Shown: positions 8,952 to 17,486 of the stretch, one piece after another
Layout of the letters: each line of letters begins with the position of its first letter
How positions within the stretch are numbered: position 1 is the stretch's first letter
NCBI GenBank assembly: GCA_964384555.1
Contig: CAYLLA010000003.1
Location: 1 to 64,000, forward strand
DNA from: CAG-390 sp964384555
Lineage (GTDB): Bacteria > Bacillota > Clostridia > Oscillospirales > CAG-272
DNA length: 64,000 bases
Reading direction: 5' to 3'
Notes under the pieces: model-generated
What the model was told of the DNA's origin: nothing
What the model saw: the letters and a program-made list of their open reading frames with translations, nothing else
The model's database searches: none
Translations under genes and position numbers: made by a program

Positions 8952-9788
8952 TCAATCATGAGCTTCGATGTACCCTATCAGATCGGCGATAACTCCATCC
9001 TCATTCGAGCAAAGACAAAGATCCGCTATCTCCTTGACGGCATCAATAGCGTTTGAAGGGCAAACACCCACGTCGGCCATCTTTAGCATATCAATATCGT
9101 TATCATAGTCACCAACGGCATATACCTTTATCCGCTCCGGTCTGCCGCTCTCGCGGCAAATACGCGTGACCTGCGGTATCATCGTTGCCTTGGTGCAGCC
9201 CTTTTTCTGCAATTCAAAAAATGTCGGGCCTGACATACTGTCCTCAAACACCTCGCCCATCTCCGCACGAAGCTTAGCGCGAAGCTCTATAAGATTCTCG
9301 GGTGTATCGCGAATGACGACCTTGTACCAGTTATAGTTCATCCACTCATCTTTGGAAAGTATCAAACGCTTCTCCGGCGGGCAGGTCAGCATATCGCGCT
9401 CCATGAGCTCGGAAACAGGAGGACAGGTAATGTATCCCTCGGGCGCTGACAGACGAATACTTACACCCGGGAGCGCCTTGTACATAAAATCTATAGCGTA
9501 GCGGGTCATATCCTTATCCAAAAAGTTTTCACAGAGAGCTTCGGAACGTTCAAAATCATAAAGATATGTTCCGTTGCAAACGATGACCGGCGCATTAACA
9601 AGCTCGCGCACCATGGGGATATGGTGCTCAAGGCTTAAATGCATTCTGCCGGTTGCTATAGAAAAAGCACCGCCCTCGGCTCTGAAACGTGCGATGGCAT
9701 CAAGATTTCTTTGTATTATCCTTGATTTGCGACCAAAAAAAGTGCCGTCAAGATCAGTAAGAATTAAAATGTTTGATAGATCTTTCAT
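8952..9788 (-). CDS. Cof-type HAD phosphatase
   Basis: Haloacid-dehalogenase hydrolase of the Cof/YbiV group, 278 residues, cytoplasmic, probably acting on small phosphorylated metabolites or flavin nucleotides; substrate not readable. Motif I is TDLDGTFFG at residues 11-19 with Asp12 and Asp14; motif II is the Ser/Thr of FSIATGRMH (about 56-64); the type IIB cap fills the middle; motif IV is AVGDYDNDIDML near 225. The ribosome site is weak. Last gene of the minus-strand run, about 35 bases after rluD. Confidence 0.88.
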   Translation of the reverse strand: MKDLSNILILTDLDGTFFGRKSRIIQRNLDAIARFRAEGGAFSIATGRMHLSLEHHIPMVRELVNAPVIVCNGTYLYDFERSEALCENFLDKDMTRYAIDFMYKALPGVSIRLSAPEGYITCPPVSELMERDMLTCPPEKRLILSKDEWMNYNWYKVVIRDTPENLIELRAKLRAEMGEVFEDSMSGPTFFELQKKGCTKATMIPQVTRICRESGRPERIKVYAVGDYDNDIDMLKMADVGVCPSNAIDAVKEIADLCLCSNEDGVIADLIGYIEAHD

Positions 9789-9823
9789 TTTTTAAACCCG
9801 CAGTTTTCTGTTTTGAATAGAAT

Positions 9824-10885
9824 TTAGTTTTCGTTTTTTGTGTATTCGTTGATCTCTCTATATGGCGCACAGTAGTCGGCGCTCACTCTGAGCTTGGCTA
9901 TCAGCTCCGCCATATTTGTGGGGCAGGGCGCGGTAAAGGACATTGGCTCTCCTGTGCGCGGATGTACAAACTCAAGCCTTGCCGCGTGCAAACACTGCCC
10001 GCTTATCAGCTTGTGATTTGACTCAAACGCCTCGCCTGTCTCACCGCCGTATACCGGATCGCCGAGTATCGGATGCCCGAGATAGCTCATGTGTACGCGG
10101 ATCTGGTGTGTTCTGCCCGTCTCGAGCCTGCAAACCACCATCGATGAGCCGCGGTAGTATTCGCAGATACGCCAATGTGTTATGGCAGGTCTTGATGGAA
10201 GATCTGGGTTATCGATCACCGCCATTCTTTTTCTGTCTATCGGATGTCTGCCGATAGGACGGTCTACAGTACCTGAGGCTTCGCTCGGCGTACCGCAAAG
10301 CAGGGCGATGTAAGTGCGCCTGACATCATGTCGCTTTATCGCCTCTGCCAGTGCACTGTGCGCAAGATCGTTTTTTGCAACCACCAAAAGCCCCGAGGTA
10401 TCCTTGTCGATCCTGTGGACGATTCCGGGGCGGATCATGCCGCCAATGCCCGAAAGACTATCACCGCAATGGTAGAGCAGGGCGTTAACAAGTGTGCCGC
10501 TGTAGTTTCCGGGCGCTGGATGCACCACCATGCCGGACGGCTTGTTGATAACGATAAGATCGCCATCCTCATAGATGATATCAAGCGGAATAGGCTCAGG
10601 CGCGGCATCTGTCGGTTGAGGCGCGGGGAGAGAGACTTCTATCCTATCCCCGATCTTTAATTTGTATTTTTTGGGTTCAGCGCGGCCGTTTACAAGTACC
10701 CGTCCCTCATCGCACAGCTTGGCGGCGGCGGAGCGGCTTGCGATATACGGCTCGCCGTTAAAAAAAGCATCGGAGGCCTCGATGGGCGAAGCCTCCGCTA
10801 AATATGCGTCAAGTCTTGCGCCAGAGTCCGTATCCAAAACACAAAAAAGCAGGTGTTGATCGCTTTGATAGTTGTTATCGCTCAT
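9824..10885 (-). CDS. rluD: RluD-family 23S rRNA pseudouridine synthase
   Basis: Converts uridines in 23S rRNA to pseudouridine. The 353-residue protein has an N-terminal S4 RNA-binding domain (about 40-95, RSAAAKLCDEGRVLVNG) and the RluA/RluD catalytic domain with GIVHRIDKDTSGLLVV at 154-169, Asp160 being the predicted catalytic residue. Compared with typical members it has roughly 25 extra residues at the start. AGAGGA precedes the ATG by ten bases. Its place directly after lspA copies the Bacillota order lspA-ylyB. Confidence 0.92.
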   Translation of the reverse strand: MSDNNYQSDQHLLFCVLDTDSGARLDAYLAEASPIEASDAFFNGEPYIASRSAAAKLCDEGRVLVNGRAEPKKYKLKIGDRIEVSLPAPQPTDAAPEPIPLDIIYEDGDLIVINKPSGMVVHPAPGNYSGTLVNALLYHCGDSLSGIGGMIRPGIVHRIDKDTSGLLVVAKNDLAHSALAEAIKRHDVRRTYIALLCGTPSEASGTVDRPIGRHPIDRKRMAVIDNPDLPSRPAITHWRICEYYRGSSMVVCRLETGRTHQIRVHMSYLGHPILGDPVYGGETGEAFESNHKLISGQCLHAARLEFVHPRTGEPMSFTAPCPTNMAELIAKLRVSADYCAPYREINEYTKNEN

Positions 10886-10902
10886 AGCGCGGTTTTCCTC
10901 TT

Positions 10903-11535
10903 TTAATTTTTGTCGTTGTTATCATCACCGGATGTATCGGCCGTTCCGATTTCATCCGCATCTTTTTTTGCATATTTTGGGGCATGGCATGCGGTGTGCT
11001 CGCCCATAACACCGGAAACTTCGCTCGTTTCATTGTCATTGATGGCGGCGGTGGTATCATCACCGGCTGTCGTCTTACTCATCTTGTATTCCTCGATGCT
11101 CAAAAGTATAACATACAGGATGATAAGCCCAACGCCTATGCAGATGCAGGAGTCGGCAATGTTGAATACATAGCTCCAAATGCCGTAAAAATCAATAAAA
11201 TCGACAACGTATCCAAGCATTACGCGATCTATCATGTTGCCAATGCCGCCGGCAAGTATCAGTGCAAGTCCTACGCGTTCAAGCTTACTTTGCGGCTTTG
11301 ATATGAGCATAAAGGCCACAAGGCAAACGATGGCCAGTGTGGACAGCACTAAAAACACCCAACGGTTATCCGATAGCATGCCAAAAGCCGCGCCGCGGTT
11401 TTGAACATAGGAAAAACGCAAAAATCCGTCTATAAGATAAAACGGCTCGCTGCCCTCAAGAAATATTACCGCCAGCCATTTGGAAAGCTGATCTAAAAAC
11501 ACGAGCGCGATAACGCAAATAAACCAAATAAGCAT
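10903..11535 (-). CDS. lspA: Lipoprotein signal peptidase LspA
   Basis: Aspartyl membrane protease that cleaves prolipoprotein signal peptides. Four membrane helices and the two catalytic aspartates are present: Asp103 in GGIGNMIDR and Asp128 in FNIADSC. From the ATG at 11535 it is 210 residues; about 50 of these form a hydrophilic Asp/Thr/Ala-rich tail after the last helix, absent from typical LspA (~160 residues). A TTG two codons upstream is also possible. No ribosome site lies close to the start; instead a 13-bp GC-rich hairpin stands 18 bases upstream. Lies between ileS and rluD. Confidence 0.93.
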   Translation of the reverse strand: MLIWFICVIALVFLDQLSKWLAVIFLEGSEPFYLIDGFLRFSYVQNRGAAFGMLSDNRWVFLVLSTLAIVCLVAFMLISKPQSKLERVGLALILAGGIGNMIDRVMLGYVVDFIDFYGIWSYVFNIADSCICIGVGLIILYVILLSIEEYKMSKTTAGDDTTAAINDNETSEVSGVMGEHTACHAPKYAKKDADEIGTADTSGDDNNDKN

Positions 11536-11553
11536 TTTCAAATTAACAATGTT

Positions 11554-11583
11554 GCGGCTCGGCGGCGGTGGCCGCCAAGCCGC
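11554..11583 (-). other. Strong GC-rich hairpin in the lspA leader
   Basis: Arms 11554-11566 and 11571-11583 pair over 13 bp with one wobble around a GGTG loop. It lies between the ileS stop and the lspA start. No T-run follows on the minus strand, so it is more likely a leader or processing structure than a terminator. Confidence 0.5.
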
Positions 11584-11634
11584 GTAATGATCATAGATAT
11601 TAATAAATTAAACTTTGTAATGCTAAATGAGCCA

Positions 11635-14430
11635 TCAGCCAACGATAGCGCGGCAACGATCGCAGATAAAGCCATCCTCGGTGTGTTCACCGTGTGTGGA
11701 GTAGCACCAGCAACGGTCGCACTTATCGCCATCGGCCGCCTCAACAAGCACCCAAAGGAGCTTGCCGTCCTCGGGATTGTGTGCATTATCCGGGCCGGCG
11801 GCGTTTACAACATGCGCTCCGCTTGTAATGAACACAGTAGCCAGCTCAGCCTCGGTGAATTTGCCGAGAAGTGCCAAGAATCCGGGTTGCTCTGTAAAGA
11901 TAGTGACCTTTGCATCAAGCGACTTTCCGATCTTCTTTTCGGCGCGAGCAAGCTCAAGCGCTTTCATGACATCGTCGCGCAATGCAAAAAGTTCTTCCCA
12001 CTTTTCTGCACCGTCAAATTCATACTCAGCATTTACCTCGGGCAGACCGTTAAGGAAAACGCTGGTCTTGTTATCAGCTGCGGAGTGGGGCATTGCCTGC
12101 CAGATCTCCTCTGCGGTAAAGGACAGCATGGGAGCTATGATTCGATCAAGCGCATTGATTATCCTGTACATCGCACTCTGCGCCGATCTTCTTGCCGCGG
12201 AGTCGCTCTTTTCAACATAAACACGATCCTTGGTGATATCGATATAGAGTTTGGACATATCTATCGTGCAGAAGTTGTTAACGGCGTGATATACAAGGTG
12301 GAATTGGTAGGTATCGTAGCCGTCCCTTGCGGTCTTGATCAAAGAATTGAGGCGAGAGAGTGCCCAGCGGTCGATCTCCATAAGCTGATCTACAGGCATG
12401 AGGTCTGTATCCGGATCGAAATCGCCAAGGTTAGCCATTATGATGCGCGCGGTGTTGCGTATCTTTCTGTAAGCCTCGGAGAGCTGTTTAAAGATATTAT
12501 CGGATGCGCGAACATCAACGGTATAGTCACTGGATGCTACCCACAGGCGGACAAGATCCGCGCCGTATTTCTTTATAACATCATCAGGGGATACGGCATT
12601 ACCGAGGGATTTGTGCATCTGCTTGCCCTCACCGTCAACGACCCAACCGTGCGTGAGTACTGCCTTGTAGGGAGCGCCCTCGCCCTTGGCTGCAACAGCA
12701 GTAAGCAGGGAAGACTGGAACCATCCGCGGTACTGATCCGCGCCCTCAAGGTAAAGGTCTGCCGGCCATTTCAGCTCATCACTGTCATCAAGAACGGAAA
12801 AATGAGTTGACCCCGAATCAAACCAACCGTCAAGAGTGTTTGTCTCCTTGGTAAAGTGGTGGCCGCCGCAGTGCGGGCATACAAAATCATCGCCAAGGAT
12901 CTGCGCAGGCTCAAGATCGAACCATGCATTTGAACCTTGCTTTGCAAACACATCGGATACATGTCCTATGCTCTCATCGTTGCATATCGGGCGACCGCAA
13001 TCACTGCAATAGAAAACAGGAATGGGAAGACCCCAATGGCGCTGACGTGAGATGCACCAGTCGGCGCGCTCGCGTATCATCTGCACCATACGCTCTCCGC
13101 CCCATGCAGGCATCCATTTAACATCGGCACAAGCGGCTACAGCGGCATCCTTAAATGCCTCTACCGAGCAGAACCACTGCGGAGTGGCGCGGAAGATGAT
13201 AGGATTTTTGCATCTCCAGCAGTGAGGATAGGAGTGAACTACCTCCTCTGAGGCAAACAGCGCGCCGCTTTCCTTCATATCGGCAAGGATCGCCTCGTTC
13301 GACTTTTCGTAATACATACCCGCAAACTTACCGGCTTCCTCGGTCTGGTAACCGCGGTCATCTACCGGAACGATTATATCTATATCATATTTTTTGCAGG
13401 TGTTAAAGTCATCCGCACCAAAGCCGGGAGCCGTGTGAACACAGCCTGTACCGCTGTCCATAGTAACGTAATCGGCATTAACGACAACTGATTCACAATC
13501 AAGGAAAGGGTGCTGTGCCTTCATAAACTCAAAATCACGTCCGGGGGCGGTCATAACGATCTCATACTCGGAGATGCCGCCGGCCCTCATGGTCTTGTCT
13601 GCCAGTGCCTCGGCAGTGATATAATAGTTGCCGTCTGCGGCGTGTATCAGGGCATACTTATCGTCCGGGTGCAGGGCTATGGCAAGGTTGCCGGGCAGTG
13701 TCCATGTTGTGGTGGTCCAGATGATAAAATATGTGCGGGAGAGATCGCAGCACCGTGCCAGGAGGCCGCGGTCATCCGTTACGCGGAACTTAACGTATAT
13801 AGAGGTACATTTATCGTCCTTGTATTCGATCTCTGCCTCGGCAAGTGCGGTTTCGTCATGCGGGCACCAGTACACGGGCTTGAGACCCTTGTAGATGTAG
13901 CCTTTTTTAAACATCTCGCAGAACACACGCACCTCGCGTGCCTCAAATTCCGGAGCCATGGTGGTATAGGGATGCTTCCAATCGCCGCTGACACCAAGTC
14001 TTATAAACTGATCGCGCTGAACATCAACAAAATGCTGTGCAAACTCATGGCATGCACTGCGGAACTCGGAGATGGACATTTTTTTGCGGTCGAGCTTGTT
14101 TTTCTTAATGATCGCACTTTCTATCGGCATACCATGGTTATCCCAACCCGGAATATACGGGGCATAAAAGCCCTCCATGGACTTTGACTTGACGATAAAA
14201 TCCTTTAGGATCTTATTCATGGCCGTGCCCATGTGTATGTTGTTGTTGGAGAAGGGAGGGCCATCATGCAAAACAAACTGCTCATGTCCCTCGTTGTTTT
14301 TAAGCATGAGTGAGTAAAGATCTATACCTTCCCAATATTTGAGCATTTCAGGCTCGCGCTGCGGCAGGTTTGCGCGCATCGCAAAGGAGGTTGAGGGAAG
14401 ATTTAGCGTGCTGGTGTAATCCTTAGACAT
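11635..14430 (-). CDS. ileS: Isoleucyl-tRNA synthetase
   Basis: Charges tRNA-Ile and edits misactivated valine. The 931-residue class I enzyme shows the HIGH-equivalent PPFSNNNIHMGTAMNK near residue 58, the CP1 editing insertion with TTTTWTLPGNLAI, and the KMSKS-equivalent GEGKQMHKSLGNAVSP near 600. The C-terminal zinc-binding end carries CDRCWCYST and FICDRCRAI. AAAGGA is ten bases before the ATG. The upstream gene ends about 40 bases away, so there is no room for a T-box leader and ileS is read from the division cluster. Confidence 0.97.
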   Translation of the reverse strand: MSKDYTSTLNLPSTSFAMRANLPQREPEMLKYWEGIDLYSLMLKNNEGHEQFVLHDGPPFSNNNIHMGTAMNKILKDFIVKSKSMEGFYAPYIPGWDNHGMPIESAIIKKNKLDRKKMSISEFRSACHEFAQHFVDVQRDQFIRLGVSGDWKHPYTTMAPEFEAREVRVFCEMFKKGYIYKGLKPVYWCPHDETALAEAEIEYKDDKCTSIYVKFRVTDDRGLLARCCDLSRTYFIIWTTTTWTLPGNLAIALHPDDKYALIHAADGNYYITAEALADKTMRAGGISEYEIVMTAPGRDFEFMKAQHPFLDCESVVVNADYVTMDSGTGCVHTAPGFGADDFNTCKKYDIDIIVPVDDRGYQTEEAGKFAGMYYEKSNEAILADMKESGALFASEEVVHSYPHCWRCKNPIIFRATPQWFCSVEAFKDAAVAACADVKWMPAWGGERMVQMIRERADWCISRQRHWGLPIPVFYCSDCGRPICNDESIGHVSDVFAKQGSNAWFDLEPAQILGDDFVCPHCGGHHFTKETNTLDGWFDSGSTHFSVLDDSDELKWPADLYLEGADQYRGWFQSSLLTAVAAKGEGAPYKAVLTHGWVVDGEGKQMHKSLGNAVSPDDVIKKYGADLVRLWVASSDYTVDVRASDNIFKQLSEAYRKIRNTARIIMANLGDFDPDTDLMPVDQLMEIDRWALSRLNSLIKTARDGYDTYQFHLVYHAVNNFCTIDMSKLYIDITKDRVYVEKSDSAARRSAQSAMYRIINALDRIIAPMLSFTAEEIWQAMPHSAADNKTSVFLNGLPEVNAEYEFDGAEKWEELFALRDDVMKALELARAEKKIGKSLDAKVTIFTEQPGFLALLGKFTEAELATVFITSGAHVVNAAGPDNAHNPEDGKLLWVLVEAADGDKCDRCWCYSTHGEHTEDGFICDRCRAIVG

Positions 14431-14469
14431 TTTTGGATCGTCCTTTCTTGCTGTCTGATAGGAAATGTT

Positions 14470-15678
14470 TTATTTTCTGTTTTCGCCGCTTTTGTTTCCG
14501 ATCTTTCGGCGAATGGCATCAAGCGTGCTCTTTACGCTACCGAAATCCGAGCTTTTATCGCTGTCGCCATCTCCCGCCTTGCTGTCGGTCGTCTGCACTT
14601 CCGCGGCGGCAGATGTTGGCTCGCTATCCGAATACATGGCGGCAAGCATGCTTTTTATATCGTCATCGGTAGGGGAGGGCGGTGTCGCATCGACATCGCC
14701 GTTTGATTTGTCTTCGGCAACCGTAACGGTATCTGTGTCAGCGGCTGCTTTAGGTGTATCCTTATCCGCTTGCGGCTCGTCATCCGCGGATACCGCCATG
14801 CCGATAGCCTGTTTTAATGCCCTCAGCATATCACCGTCATCCACCTCAACGGATGTTACGGCAACGCCGGCTGCGGCAGGCGGCTCATCATCGGGCGTTG
14901 CAGTGTCGGCAGGCGCTTCCGCCGTTGCCGCATCGTCCACTGTGTCTTCAAAAAGATTGGGGTCGCCACTCTCCGTCAGCTCATCGTCCTCCGTCAGACT
15001 GTCAAGCTCCAAAAGCTCATCCGGCGTTTCATCGTCATCGGTCGCGGCTGTGGTCTCGGGCTCCGATACGGATCCGCAGACCGGTTCAGGTACCGGTCCT
15101 GCATCAACTGTCAAATCAGTTGTGGTGATGCCTGCCGCGGGAGAAGGCTCCGGTGTCTTTGCTGTTTCGTCCGCGTTTTCGGCATCATCCGAGGGAGAGC
15201 TTGGTGCAATTGGCGGCTCTGATACATTCAGAAGTGCCACGCGCCGATCAAACTCGCGGCATATATCGTCCGAGCGCTCGGCAAGATCCGCGCAAAGCTG
15301 TTCAGCACGTTCTGTCAGCAGCGCCAGCCTTTCGGCGGCGTCGGATAATTTTTTATCATTTGCGGTCACCGCAACACTGACCTCGGCAAGCTTTTTATCA
15401 AGGCGTTCGGCCTCGGCAGTCAATCGCCTGTTGGCGGATGTAAGCTCGTGGACCGAAATATCCAGCCTTGCATTTTCATCCTCAAGAGTTTTTGCCTTTG
15501 CCGACAACTCATCGGCGCGCCGCTCGGCCGCCTGCATCTTTGCGGTAAGAGCAGTATTTTCTGCGTGCATTCTTGAAATACAAGCAACAAGATCGGAGAT
15601 GGCACGATCGGCATTTTCGGCAATATAGCGATCTCCGCTTAATGAATATTTTGTTTTTAATGACTCGGGAATCGGCAT
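14470..15678 (-). CDS. Coiled-coil protein at the DivIVA position
   Basis: In Bacillota the gene between ylmG/ylmH and ileS is normally divIVA, a membrane-curvature scaffold at septum and poles. This 402-residue product keeps only part of that pattern. Residues 1-25 (MPIPESLKTKYSLSG) could be a divergent tip domain, about 25-150 form a strong coiled coil, and about 155-385 are low-complexity Asp/Glu/Ala/Thr/Pro, ending in a basic helix SVKSTLDAIRRKIGNKSG. The classic DivIVA motif near the start (F-x-GYD-x-x-EV) is not seen. Start set by GGGGAGG six bases before the ATG at 15678. Location makes a DivIVA-like role likely; sequence alone does not prove it. Confidence 0.6.
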   Translation of the reverse strand: MPIPESLKTKYSLSGDRYIAENADRAISDLVACISRMHAENTALTAKMQAAERRADELSAKAKTLEDENARLDISVHELTSANRRLTAEAERLDKKLAEVSVAVTANDKKLSDAAERLALLTERAEQLCADLAERSDDICREFDRRVALLNVSEPPIAPSSPSDDAENADETAKTPEPSPAAGITTTDLTVDAGPVPEPVCGSVSEPETTAATDDDETPDELLELDSLTEDDELTESGDPNLFEDTVDDAATAEAPADTATPDDEPPAAAGVAVTSVEVDDGDMLRALKQAIGMAVSADDEPQADKDTPKAAADTDTVTVAEDKSNGDVDATPPSPTDDDIKSMLAAMYSDSEPTSAAAEVQTTDSKAGDGDSDKSSDFGSVKSTLDAIRRKIGNKSGENRK

Positions 15679-15712
15679 GGCAGACCTCCCCATTATTATT
15701 TACCACCAAGCA

Positions 15713-15997
15713 TCAGCCAAGCGGTATGAAAGAAAGCGCACTCTGCACCAGCATCACGAGCATGGCTGAACAAAAAAATGACACATCGATGGGTATATTT
15801 TGAAACCAGTTCATGCGCTCAAACAGTGTGCGAAGCGGAAAGACGAACGGCTCGGTCACAGTATAAACGAGCACATAAAAGATATTGTCCTCATCCGCCA
15901 TAAATAATGACATTACGGAACGCGCAAGCATTGCAAATATCACAAAGCTCAGCGCAATGTCAACAAATTTAACTATAAGGTATAAAAGCAGTTCCAA
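15713..15997 (-). CDS. ylmG: YggT family membrane protein (YlmG)
   Basis: Small integral membrane protein of 94 residues with two long hydrophobic segments (about 3-28 and 68-92) and the YggT signature EPFVFPLRTLFERM between them. YggT proteins sit in the division cluster after sepF; the exact function is unsettled. The start is a TTG, with GGAG about 11 bases upstream. The 150-base gap from sepF holds a GC-rich hairpin, CCGCGCCG with CGGCGCGG, around 16107-16134. No ylmH gene lies between this and the DivIVA-position gene. Confidence 0.85.
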   Translation of the reverse strand: MELLLYLIVKFVDIALSFVIFAMLARSVMSLFMADEDNIFYVLVYTVTEPFVFPLRTLFERMNWFQNIPIDVSFFCSAMLVMLVQSALSFIPLG

Positions 15998-16149
15998 GAT
16001 AATTAGTACTCCGCGCGAAAGATGCCTGACACCGCGGCAGCCGGTTTACGGGTAACGATCGATGACGATCGAAATATCGAGATTAAGAATCATCATCGAT
16101 AAGACCGGCCGCGCCGAGAATCGATCACGGCGCGGCAAACGGGACCGTA

Positions 16150-16638
16150 TCAGCCGGGGAATGTGTCGTTTGCGGCAGCTGTATCAGCCTCGGCGCGACG
16201 TCCCTCCTCGGATATCTCCATGTTTTCGGGAGCAAGCATGTAGGTATTGGCGGCAACTCTCTTGATCTGTCCGCCAAGGGCGTAGGAAACGCCGGTAAGG
16301 AAGTAGATAAGATTTGAGGCAGTCTCTTTGTTGGCGGCCTCAAGGTTCAATACAACAGCACATCTGTTGATAAGGAAATCCGCAATGGCGGGTGCCTCTT
16401 TGTAGCTTGTGGGCTTAATGAGCTTCATGGCAAAGGCGGAACCGGATGCCATGGAAGATGCAGCATAGGATGAGGTGGGGCGCTTGGTAGTTTCCTCGAT
16501 GTTGTAATCATCCTTTTCGGCAGAGCTGAAAGCGCTCTCATCGGGATGTGTCATTTCGCCGGAATAGTAATCGCTATCGTATGCGGCGTCGTATTCAGAT
16601 TCGAAATCGTTTTTAGATTTTCTTGAAAAAAAGCTCAT
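16150..16638 (-). CDS. sepF: Cell division protein SepF
   Basis: FtsZ-binding protein that forms rings and ties FtsZ to the membrane. The N-terminal MSFFSRKSKNDFESEYD resembles the amphipathic membrane-binding helix and linker, and the C-terminal ~85 residues match SepF: MKLIKPTSYKEAPAIADFL, then CAVVLNLEAANKETASNLI, FLTGVSYALGGQIKRVAANT and YMLAPENMEI. The start at 16638 is set by GGAGG six bases upstream; the open frame extends eight codons further. Neighbours yggS and ylmG are the expected ones. Confidence 0.94.
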   Translation of the reverse strand: MSFFSRKSKNDFESEYDAAYDSDYYSGEMTHPDESAFSSAEKDDYNIEETTKRPTSSYAASSMASGSAFAMKLIKPTSYKEAPAIADFLINRCAVVLNLEAANKETASNLIYFLTGVSYALGGQIKRVAANTYMLAPENMEISEEGRRAEADTAAANDTFPG

Positions 16639-16702
16639 GGTGATCCTCCGTTTATTCAACATGTTTTGAAAATATTTTTTTATTTATATAATGGGGAGCA
16701 AG

Positions 16703-17407
16703 TCAGCGACCGAAAAAGGCGCGACCTATGCGCACGCAGTTTGCGCCGCATTCGATAGCCGTCTCGTAGCTGTCACTCATGCCCATCGAAATGATAGGCT
16801 CCCTTATATTATGAAGTTTTTCGTGCCAAATGTCAAGCATAAAGTGATAAGTTTCTGAAAAATAATTTGAATAATCGCTCTTTTTATCGAATTTTGGCCC
16901 CATTGTCATAAAACCGACCTGTTCAATGTGCGGCATTTTTGCAATTGCCGCACAAAAATCAGCGGCCGCATCCGGCATTATTCCGCTCTTATCCGGCTCT
17001 CGCGCTCCGTTTATCTCAACTAAAACGCGGGAGATGATATCACGCGCCGCGGACTGCTTTTCTATCTCTTCGGCCAGCCGCAGGGAATCAAGCGAATGAA
17101 TAAGCACCACTCGCCCCACAAGTGCTTTGACCTTGTTGGTCTGCAGATGTCCTATAAAGTGAAATCGTATGCGGTCGCGCTCCTCGGGCGTTAACAGCTC
17201 CTCGTGTTTTATCAGCTGTTGAACTCGATTCTCGGCAATGTCAATAACGCCGCATTGGCGAACAAGGTGCAAAAACTCATCGTCGTCTGCATACTTCACG
17301 GCCGCCGCAACAGTGATATCTCGGTCACCGCCGCGCTTTTGCGATGCCTCAACCACTCGGTGCATTATGGTGTTAACAGAACGGTCGATATAAGAATGAT
17401 CCTCCAT
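16703..17407 (-). CDS. yggS: YggS family pyridoxal-phosphate homeostasis protein
   Basis: Single-domain PLP-binding TIM-barrel protein (PLPBP/YlmE) that buffers vitamin B6. At about 234 residues it matches family length. The PLP lysine lies in ITVAAAVKYADDDEF; other marks are AENRVQQL, RIRFHFIGHLQTNKVK, FMTMGPKF and the C-terminal MGMSDSYETAIECGANCVRIGRAFFG. Two in-frame ATGs six bases apart are possible; GAGG is seven bases before the inner one at 17407, which is preferred. Directly upstream of sepF as in Bacillus. Confidence 0.94.
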   Translation of the reverse strand: MEDHSYIDRSVNTIMHRVVEASQKRGGDRDITVAAAVKYADDDEFLHLVRQCGVIDIAENRVQQLIKHEELLTPEERDRIRFHFIGHLQTNKVKALVGRVVLIHSLDSLRLAEEIEKQSAARDIISRVLVEINGAREPDKSGIMPDAAADFCAAIAKMPHIEQVGFMTMGPKFDKKSDYSNYFSETYHFMLDIWHEKLHNIREPIISMGMSDSYETAIECGANCVRIGRAFFGR

Positions 17408-17486
17408 ATCCATGCCTCACATTTATTTTTTATTTATGATCTCATTTGATCTTATTCAGAGACCGGTGAAAATGATATTTGCTCGA

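Noticed and set aside
11587..12810. Plus-strand open frame of 407 codons inside ileS
   Set aside because: Lies wholly antisense to a certain gene and shows no family features.
14465..15628. Long plus-strand Ser/Ala-rich open frame (387 codons) opposite the DivIVA-position gene
   Set aside because: It is the mirror of the Asp/Glu/Ala-rich coding strand; it has no ribosome site and its composition is pure low complexity.
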